A DNA stretch of 64,000 bases from NCBI RefSeq assembly GCF_017916365.1, contig NZ_JAFMSU010000002.1, positions 1,426,001-1,490,000 of the forward strand, given 5' to 3'. Positions 46,946 to 52,533 of the stretch are shown one piece after another (within the stretch, counting starts at the first letter, position 1; every line of letters begins with the position of its first letter). This stretch comes from Rufibacter roseolus (GTDB taxonomy: Bacteria > Bacteroidota > Bacteroidia > Cytophagales > Hymenobacteraceae). The notes beneath the pieces are model-generated. The model worked only from the letters and a program-made list of their open reading frames with translations, did no database searches and was not told the origin of the DNA. A program made the translations under genes and the position numbers.

Positions 46946-46954
46946 GGTTTTTCT

Positions 46955-47395
46955 TTATTCTTTTGGGATAATTGCTCCATACCAGTCGCATATTTCAATA
47001 TTGCTTACCGCCTTTGTAGCTGAAACTTTAAACTCTATCAACGTATGGTCTTTACAATTTACTGAAAGACCACAGGGTACCATCTTAGTGTAACCTCCGC
47101 TCGCTTTAGATTCATTTTTCCCATCACTGTCAGTAACAGTCTTTTCTACGGTGTATGCATAAGCAACATAATTACCTACAGGCACTTTGTTGAATTGAAA
47201 TGTTTTCTTGTTCTCTTTTATGAAAGTTTTGTAAACCTTCTTAGTGGTTGTGTTTTTTATGTATACAAACATCTGAGGGATGTAATGTCCTGGATAACAT
47301 AGAGTTCCTTTGATAGTCCCAAGTTTATTCCCCTTCTCAAATTTGGGCTTAGAATTGAAGATTAGTAAAACTGCAAGTATTAAAGTCAGTTTCAT
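46955..47395 (-). CDS. Cassette 6: exported protein with carboxypeptidase-regulatory-like domain
   Basis: The 146-residue protein has a signal peptide (MKLTLILAVLLIFNS) and a beta-sandwich pattern, GTIKGTLCYPGHYIPQMFVY then FQFNKVPVGNYVAYAYTVE, typical of carboxypeptidase-regulatory/SpaA-like folds. It may bind a ligand or protein at the envelope. Function unknown. Confidence 0.75.
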   Translation of the reverse strand: MKLTLILAVLLIFNSKPKFEKGNKLGTIKGTLCYPGHYIPQMFVYIKNTTTKKVYKTFIKENKKTFQFNKVPVGNYVAYAYTVEKTVTDSDGKNESKASGGYTKMVPCGLSVNCKDHTLIEFKVSATKAVSNIEICDWYGAIIPKE

Positions 47396-47432
47396 AGATG
47401 ATTTCTTAATTTTATATTAATAGTATAACTTA

Positions 47433-47505
47433 CCCCTAACGATTAGTATAAAAAACGTGCAAGGCCGTCGGCCGTAGCATGGTTTTTATACAGTGTTGGC
47501 GGGAG
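47433..47505 (-). repeat. attC-like site 13
   Basis: Outer boxes CCCCTAAC and GTTGGCGG; the hairpin uses TATAAAAAACGTGC and GCATGGTTTTTATA arms around AAGGCCGTCGGCCGT. The right box matches CCGCCAAC at site 14. Confidence 0.93.
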
Positions 47506-48021
47506 TTATTTTTCATTTTTGCTTGCAAGAGAATAATAGTCTATCACTTCTGTATTGGGCCTTTTGTACCCGAATGAAATAAAGAGCTCCTTAAATTTCT
47601 TAAAGTCAAAGTAGTTAAACTGGATGAGTTCATAACTTTTCCCCTCCCTTGTGTAAATCACGATGGAGTCCCAATTGGTTCTACCTAATTTTTTACTGGA
47701 CGGGAAGATGCTTGATATATCTGCTTTAGCAAGGAAATATTTCCTTTGAAGTATTAAGTTTCGGATTACAATTCGCTCGTCGGAAATTCTTATCCATAGG
47801 CACTCTGTTAGAACACCTTTTATCATTTGATAGGCCCCTAGAGAAAATAACCAAATAATGAAGAATGTATAGAAAACAAAAACTGCATCCTCTGAAATAC
47901 CCTCCCATTCTTTTTTTAATATCCAAGAAACCATGAGAATCACCATTCCAACTGAAAAAATGAGGAAGGCTATTCTAAGGATTGGAATCAGAAAATTGAA
48001 TTTAAGAGTATATTCTTTCAT
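47506..48021 (-). CDS. Cassette 5: membrane protein with PH-like domain
   Basis: This 171-residue protein has two helices near residues 11-33 (LRIAFLIFSVGMVILMVSW) and 47-67 (VFVFYTFFIIWLFSLGAYQM), then a soluble part with LWIRISDERIVIRNLILQRKY and WDSIVIYTREGKSYELIQF, which looks like a bacterial PH-type domain as in YcxB or STM3941-like proteins. Function unknown. Confidence 0.78.
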   Translation of the reverse strand: MKEYTLKFNFLIPILRIAFLIFSVGMVILMVSWILKKEWEGISEDAVFVFYTFFIIWLFSLGAYQMIKGVLTECLWIRISDERIVIRNLILQRKYFLAKADISSIFPSSKKLGRTNWDSIVIYTREGKSYELIQFNYFDFKKFKELFISFGYKRPNTEVIDYYSLASKNEK

Positions 48022-48034
48022 TAAGTTTTAATTA

Positions 48035-48106
48035 CCGCCAACGGACTTGGCTAAACGGCGGGCGAGGCCGTCGGCCGATGCTGGCGTTTAGCTGCTGTTA
48101 GCCGTT
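48035..48106 (-). repeat. attC-like site 14
   Basis: Outer boxes CCGCCAAC and GTTAGCCGTT; hairpin GGCTAAACGGCGGGC...GGCGTTTAGC. The right box is a perfect complement of AACGGCTAAC at site 15. Confidence 0.95.
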
Positions 48107-48139
48107 TGTGCATTCTTCTTTCTCAAAATCCTTCCCTAA

Positions 48140-48559
48140 TTAGTGACCTCTTAGTTGATGCAACAATGAAGACAAATCTTCATTCTCTTTGATAAACTCT
48201 AATAAATAAGATTCTGTGATAGTGAATTGCTCATTATTTTTTGTTTTAGTTCTAAGAACCTGTTCGTTATTTTCAGTTATCTGAAAACTATGAATTATCC
48301 TGTTTCTTTTACCGATTATTGATGAGAATAATACTGCAATTTTTGTGTCGGAATTTTTAGTTATGGTTTCTTTTACGGGTTGGGACAACTCTCCAGAAGT
48401 TCTATCTACTAGTTCATACCAATTATAAGTAGAGTTATCTATTCTCAATATATTTTCGATTACGAATTGATTATTGGAGTTAAACACACAGATTGCAGAG
48501 CCTAGCAATTCTCTATACCTTTTTGAAGGCAATGCTTGTCGGCTATATTCTTCGTACAT
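48140..48559 (-). CDS. Cassette 4: hypothetical protein with HEPN-like RxxxxH motif
   Basis: The 139-residue cytoplasmic protein starts MYEEYSRQALPSKRYRELLG and contains AICVFNSNNQFVIENILRI and GKRNRIIHSFQI. The RNRIIH stretch fits the R-x4-H motif of HEPN ribonucleases, although a short motif in a small protein is weak proof. I recall similar VFNSNN...ENILR proteins as conserved hypotheticals. A role in RNA cleavage or defence is speculation. Confidence 0.75.
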   Translation of the reverse strand: MYEEYSRQALPSKRYRELLGSAICVFNSNNQFVIENILRIDNSTYNWYELVDRTSGELSQPVKETITKNSDTKIAVLFSSIIGKRNRIIHSFQITENNEQVLRTKTKNNEQFTITESYLLEFIKENEDLSSLLHQLRGH

Positions 48560-48605
48560 ATTAATCTTCTTTTTTGATTTTACTTTTGGTGAGTTATGAT
48601 TGCAT

Positions 48606-48680
48606 AACGGCTAACGTACTTGGCTAAACGGCGGCGGAGGCCGTCGGCCGATGCTGGCGTTTAGCTGTTGTTAGTGCTTA
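48606..48680 (-). repeat. attC-like site 15
   Basis: Outer boxes AACGGCTAAC and GTTAGTGCT; hairpin GGCTAAACGGCGGCGG...GGCGTTTAGC. The right box pairs with AGCACTAAC at site 16. Confidence 0.95.
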
Positions 48681-49273
48681 GTTATTTTTACAGTTGGTGG
48701 CAAAAACTTAACACCTCCAAAACCTTCTTTCCAATTAACTGAGTCCGAATTATAGTTTCTGTTGTTCATTTTTGCTTCAAGGACCGCTAATTCCTCTTCG
48801 GTTGTTCTTCTGATGGTGTAGTATCTTAATTTTTTCTGTTTAATTACTTTATGAATTGTTTCAAAGTGTTCGTTGTAAATCGAGTCGGTTGGTGATGAGA
48901 TAGAAACAAATACCTTTTTACCAATGCTACTCGTGTCTTGCACTGTTTCATGTACAAAATCCTCAATAGTTTCATCTGCCAGAACGATAAGGTCGGTTGG
49001 CTTTAAGCCAATAAATTCAGGTTTAGAAAAGTCTACTCCATTTCCACATGCCCATAGTTGCATATTATGGCCGTGGTAATATGTTTTCCCAGCATTAGAG
49101 ATAATAAAGTTATGATGTCCGTAAAATAAGACTGGCGGTGGTGGTGGAGTTGAGCCTGTCGAATCAACAATAGGTTTTTTTATTATGTGATACACGACTT
49201 TCTCTTCTTTAATCGCTTTGCCGCATGTAGACAAACCGAGGGCAAAAAGAAAAAAAGTTATGTATCGCTTCAT
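48671..49273 (-). CDS. Cassette 3: lipoprotein, unknown function
   Basis: The 200-residue protein starts MKRYITFFLFALGLSTCGKA, with lipobox LSTC and lipidated Cys17. It has a Pro run (STPPPPPVLFYGHHNF), LWACGNGVDFSKPEF and a charged C-terminal half (TEEELAVLEAKMNN). The stop codon falls within the attC-like site. No family recognised. Confidence 0.78.
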   Translation of the reverse strand: MKRYITFFLFALGLSTCGKAIKEEKVVYHIIKKPIVDSTGSTPPPPPVLFYGHHNFIISNAGKTYYHGHNMQLWACGNGVDFSKPEFIGLKPTDLIVLADETIEDFVHETVQDTSSIGKKVFVSISSPTDSIYNEHFETIHKVIKQKKLRYYTIRRTTEEELAVLEAKMNNRNYNSDSVNWKEGFGGVKFLPPTVKITKH

Positions 49274-49286
49274 TTTAATTTATAAT

Positions 49287-49360
49287 TAGCACTAACGTAT
49301 TGGGCTAAACGACGGCGAAGGCCGTCGGCCGAGATGGCGTTTAGCTCTTGTTGGCGGGAG
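49287..49360 (-). repeat. attC-like site 16
   Basis: Outer boxes AGCACTAAC and GTTGGCGGGAG; hairpin GGCTAAACGACGGC...GGCGTTTAGC. The right box matches CCGCCAAC at site 17. Confidence 0.95.
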
Positions 49361-49371
49361 TGTTTCTTTTC

Positions 49372-49773
49372 TTATGCTTTTGCTCCTTGCCCAAGCCCAA
49401 AGATTCTTTTTTCTCCAATGATTATTTCCCAAGGTTCATATCCGCTTGAGTCTGTCAATATTTTAAAGGTTAAATTATTTCCGAATTCAAGGTACAAGTC
49501 GCCTGTATTTAGGTTTCTTTCTATTGAGTTCAGGCTACTGTTAAGGAGTGACTTTCTGATTTCGGTTTTTAAATCTATCGGGGTTCTATGCCCGTAAATT
49601 TGCCCGTTGTCCTTTGATGTCCATTTTATTCTTCTATTTTCTAATAGTCTCCAGAAGCTTTCAATTTGAACTCTCAAGTCATTTTCAAACACAAGAAGCC
49701 ACATCCCGCTTTCACTAAAGAAGATGAATTCAGTAAGAGCAAAGCTTCCCTGTAATAACGTTTCCTTATTCAT
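49372..49773 (-). CDS. Cassette 2: DUF6188-like hypothetical protein
   Basis: The 133-residue cytoplasmic protein starts MNKETLLQGSFALTEFIFF. It contains LYLEFGNNLTFKILTDSSGY followed by EPWEIIIGEKRIFG; the SGYE-W pattern recalls DUF6188-type proteins, with low certainty. It has no membrane segment. Confidence 0.72.
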   Translation of the reverse strand: MNKETLLQGSFALTEFIFFSESGMWLLVFENDLRVQIESFWRLLENRRIKWTSKDNGQIYGHRTPIDLKTEIRKSLLNSSLNSIERNLNTGDLYLEFGNNLTFKILTDSSGYEPWEIIIGEKRIFGLGQGAKA

Positions 49774-49784
49774 ATTTTACATTG

Positions 49785-49920
49785 CCGCCAACGGTCTCGG
49801 CTATGCGGTCGGCTGGGAGACTGAAACGCAGTTTCATGTCGGACGGCAGACCGCTTGCAGGCGGCGATGTAACGTCGGCCTGAATAAAACCCAGCTGCCG
49901 TATAGCTATTGTTAGGGTGT
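49785..49920 (-). repeat. attC-like site 17, enlarged
   Basis: Outer boxes CCGCCAAC and GTTAGGGTGT are intact, but the middle is about 136 bases rather than 72, with internal pairing such as GCGGTCGGCTGGG with CCCAGCTGCCG and GAAAC/GTTTC. It is the attC of the first cassette. Long attC sites are known in classical integrons. Confidence 0.88.
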
Positions 49921-49946
49921 GTTTTTCTTCTTTTACTCCTTTTCCA

Positions 49947-50159
49947 CTAACTGATTTCTTTTGTTAGTTGAGCAAATTTTCTTTTCAAGAATATTACAAT
50001 CAGGATTAATCCTGAAAGTACTAGCAACGATAGCCAAATAGAATCGGTCGTTTTTTCTGGAATTTTATGTCCAGAAGCCATAGCTAACATCCAGAAGAAC
50101 AAGTCCGCAATAGTTAATAGGATTAGAATTGTCAAAATTATGTTTAGAAGAATCTTCAT
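49947..50159 (-). CDS. Cassette 1: 70-residue two-helix membrane protein
   Basis: The protein begins MKILLNIILTILILLTIADL, has a short polar loop (ASGHKIPEKTTDS) and a second helix IWLSLLVLSGLILIVIFL with a basic tail. It is in the first cassette, nearest the integrase, so by analogy with integrons the most recently inserted. Function unknown. Confidence 0.75.
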   Translation of the reverse strand: MKILLNIILTILILLTIADLFFWMLAMASGHKIPEKTTDSIWLSLLVLSGLILIVIFLKRKFAQLTKEIS

Positions 50160-50212
50160 GAGAGACTTTTCATGTTGTCAGTTTTATGTTACTGTTTTTT
50201 TTTAATTTAAAT

Positions 50213-50374
50213 ACACCCTAACTACTGTGTATAAGGAGCAATTCCGGTTATTGGCACTTTGGATGGAGTCATGGATACTACTTCCCGCCGTCCCATCCTA
50301 CCAAATTTCGACCCTAAATCCTTTTGCAAAATACAACTTTCCACAATATACCTGCTGTTGAATATAGTAATTGC
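50213..50374 (-). other. attI-like junction and integrase 3' spacer
   Basis: ACACCCTAAC at 50213-50222 is the perfect complement of the box GTTAGGGTGT at 49911. On the minus strand the first cassette therefore starts G^TTAGGGTGT here, joined to non-cassette sequence. The 150 bases between this point and the integrase stop have no gene and no attC-type hairpin. GAGCAATT (50237) and AATTGCTC (50369) form a weak inverted pair that might bind the recombinase. Confidence 0.7.
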
Positions 50375-51844
50375 TCACAGATTGTCAAGCGGGCTTTTGA
50401 TCCCCTCAAGGCCGTAGCTGGTGATATGGGTATAAATCTCGGTGGTTTTGCTGCTTTGGTGACCTAGAAGCGCCTGAATGTAGCGCAGATCAGTTCCTTG
50501 CTCCAGCAGGTGCGTAGCGAAGGAGTGACGAAGCGAGTGAGGCGTCACCTTCCGGCCCACCCCCGACTTCTCCAGGCAACCATTGAACACGTGGCGGATG
50601 CTGTCGGCGGTGTACTGGCCGCCTTGCTGCCCCTCAAAGAGCCATATTTTGGGCCTGTATTTTCTGTAATACGCCCTGAGGCTCTCCAACAGCCTCTTGG
50701 AGAGCAGTGTGGTACGGTCCTTCTTGCCCTTACCGCCCCTGATGAGCAGCAGGTTCCGCTCAGATTGCACGTCTGTGACCTTAAGGTTAATGACCTCACC
50801 AATCCTAAGTCCCCCGGCGTAGAGCAGTTGCAGCAGACACCGGTGTTTCAGATTCTCAGTAGCAGAAAGAATCCGGGCTACTTCCTCCTTGCTCAGCACC
50901 GTGGGCAGCCGGTCCGGCTTTTCAGGGCGCTCTACCCCGTTTAACTCCAGGCTTTGGTGACCCAAAACCCGCTGGTAATAGAACTTGACCGCGTTAATGC
51001 TCTGGTTCACAAAAGAAAAAGAGTACGCCTGGCTCTGTACCATCTGCCGGTGGTATTGATTGATCTCCTCTGCCGTAAAAGTGTCTATTTTTCTCATGCC
51101 AGAATCGCGGTGGGCGTTAAGAAAACGCACCAGCAGGGAGTGGTAAGTCCGGATGGTGTTCAGGGAATAGTTCAGCAACTGCAGCTTCTCCAGGTAGGTG
51201 AGCGGGCAGCTTAGGTAATCACCGTCCTTGTGGTAAGACTGCTCCCAGAGCCTCCGCAGCACCGACATGTCTTTTACTTTCACTGTGGCGCTAAGCCATA
51301 CGAGGGCCACGCCTTGCAGTCTGTCCAGCAAGGCATGTATTCCCTGGGAGCCGGTATCCAGAGAGAAGCACATTTCCTTGGGTAACCACCTACAGGCACC
51401 ACTCTCCTTGAGCCTGGCGTAAAGCTCTCTATTATAAGTGAAACCTATATAAGTGAAACCTACTTGCAGCACCTCTTTACCTTCGTGCAACAGGGGTTGG
51501 AGTCGCACTACCGGCAAATTGGGCAACTTCCGCAGCGGTTCGGCCTGCCTGTTTTCCCCTGCCACTACGGTCCCCAGGTCTGGCCTAAGTCGCCGGGGCC
51601 GGTTCAGGTAACGAGTGTCTACCTGGGCAATCCCTTGGAAGGTCTGGTGCAGCCGCTCAATAGTGTGCTGGGTGCGGTGAGCCACGTAGCACTTATACGT
51701 TTTGCTGTACCTGGCCACCCTGGTCTCCTTCAATCTCCTGCTGATGCGTTTGTCCGGCTTGTGCCAGAGGCGGATGAATTGCTTTCCCCCGTGTTCCAGG
51801 GGATTGAGGTACAGGACAGGGATGGTTACAACTGGCTGATGCAT
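50375..51844 (-). CDS. Tyrosine recombinase, candidate integron-type integrase
   Basis: The 489-residue protein has a complete tyrosine recombinase catalytic set: Arg347 (GGLRIGEV), Lys372 (GGKGKKDR), His436 and Arg439 (HSLRHSF), His462 (LLGHQSS) and Tyr471 (EIYTH). A SAM-like core-binding domain spans about 215-300. Stretches such as RLPTVLSKEEVARIL and the tail GIKSPLDNL resemble IntI integrases, but the segment between the Lys and the HxxR box is short, with no IntI-specific insertion visible. Residues 8-72 and 113-180 look like two copies of a small domain (HGGKQFIRLWHKP / HEGKEVLQVGFTY) seen singly in many Bacteroidota recombinases. The gene reads toward the cassette array, the reverse of classical integrons. 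Confidence 0.92.
   Translation of the reverse strand: MHQPVVTIPVLYLNPLEHGGKQFIRLWHKPDKRISRRLKETRVARYSKTYKCYVAHRTQHTIERLHQTFQGIAQVDTRYLNRPRRLRPDLGTVVAGENRQAEPLRKLPNLPVVRLQPLLHEGKEVLQVGFTYIGFTYNRELYARLKESGACRWLPKEMCFSLDTGSQGIHALLDRLQGVALVWLSATVKVKDMSVLRRLWEQSYHKDGDYLSCPLTYLEKLQLLNYSLNTIRTYHSLLVRFLNAHRDSGMRKIDTFTAEEINQYHRQMVQSQAYSFSFVNQSINAVKFYYQRVLGHQSLELNGVERPEKPDRLPTVLSKEEVARILSATENLKHRCLLQLLYAGGLRIGEVINLKVTDVQSERNLLLIRGGKGKKDRTTLLSKRLLESLRAYYRKYRPKIWLFEGQQGGQYTADSIRHVFNGCLEKSGVGRKVTPHSLRHSFATHLLEQGTDLRYIQALLGHQSSKTTEIYTHITSYGLEGIKSPLDNL
51434..51463. repeat. 15-base tandem duplication inside the integrase gene
   Basis: ATAAGTGAAACCTAT is followed directly by ATAAGTGAAACCTAC, giving the five-residue duplication GFTYIGFTYN at residues 129-138. 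The frame is kept. Confidence 0.85.
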
Positions 51845-51911
51845 ACTTGTTTGGCTGAAAACACCAAAATAGCCTCTTACCTGGCCTTAGCCGTAAACTA
51901 CGCGTATATGT

Positions 51912-51956
51912 CCGTATGTATCCGGATGATACGGATATAACCGTATGTATTCGGAT
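51912..51956. promoter_or_regulatory. Direct repeats in integrase upstream region
   Basis: CCGTATGTATCCGGAT (51912) and CCGTATGTATTCGGAT (51941) are 29 bases apart with one mismatch; CCGTAT/ATACGG also forms an inverted pair. They lie between the divergent integrase and zinc-ribbon genes and may bind a regulator. Confidence 0.6.
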
Positions 51957-51966
51957 AAGAACGGGT

Positions 51967-52344
51967 ATGGAGAAAATCGGAAAAGTTTGCGGCCATTGTG
52001 GTGAGCCCCTTGTGGGCAGGGCAGACAAGCGGTTCTGCTCAGACCAGTGCCGGGCCAGGTCTGGGAACCAGCGCAAGCTGCAGGACCGGGGTGAACGGCT
52101 TATGCGGGAGGTGAACAGCGCCTTGCGCCAGAACCGGCAGATTCTGCAACGGTTTAGTCCCCAGAGAAAAACCACTCTCCGCCGCGAAGCGCTGGTGCAG
52201 GCGGGCTTTGATTTCCGCTACCTTACCAATCTTTACCGTACCCAGAAAGGAAACACCTATCATTTCTGTTAAGATTATGGCTACCTGCTACTGGAGGAGG
52301 AGAAGGTGCTTATTGTGAGTTGGCAGTCTTATATGGAAAGATAA
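51967..52344 (+). pseudogene. Zinc-ribbon protein gene cut by an in-frame TAA
   Basis: From ATG 51967 the frame gives MEKIGKVCGHCGEPLVG and CSDQCRARSGNQRK, a CxxC...CxxxC zinc ribbon, then FDFRYLTNLYRTQKGNTYHFC and TAA at 52270. The same frame continues as DYGYLLLEEEKVLIVSWQSY to TAA at 52342. Relatives, as I recall them, have FCYDYGYLPL at this point, so a Tyr codon probably became TAA, or the short form of 101 residues is still functional. Divergent from the integrase gene; such proteins may be DNA-binding, which is inference. Confidence 0.75.
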
Positions 52345-52452
52345 AGTGAATGGCAAGGTCCTTTAGACCAGAACTTCGGAATGGCTTTGGGGTTCAAAAC
52401 CGGCTTCTTATCTCCCCTACAGCATTCAACCACAGGGGACCTGCCCGGAAAC

Positions 52453-52494
52453 AAAAAAGCAGTACCCAATCTTTTGCAAGTCAGGGTACTGCTT
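52453..52494 (-). terminator. Terminator of the GH2 gene
   Basis: AAGCAGTACCC and GGGTACTGCTT form a stem, and on the minus strand a T-run follows. Confidence 0.85.
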
Positions 52495-52533
52495 CTGTGG
52501 TTTTTAACTCGTTTTTTGAGAAACTGCTCTAAA

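Noticed and set aside
49724..49915. Plus-strand frame across attC-like site 17
   Set aside because: It is explained by the hairpin repeat, and its direction opposes every gene in the array.
39732..50222. CRISPR array
   Set aside because: Repeats are regular in type but spaced 430-990 bases apart, vary in sequence, form hairpins with changing outer boxes, and enclose genes rather than short spacers. No Cas genes are present.
50237..50376. GAGCAATT/AATTGCTC pair as terminal repeats of an insertion sequence
   Set aside because: Eight-base arms are too short and enclose no transposase. I keep it only as a weak recombinase-binding idea.
39732..51844. Prophage or integrative element cargo
   Set aside because: Apart from the recombinase there are no phage structural, replication or transfer genes.
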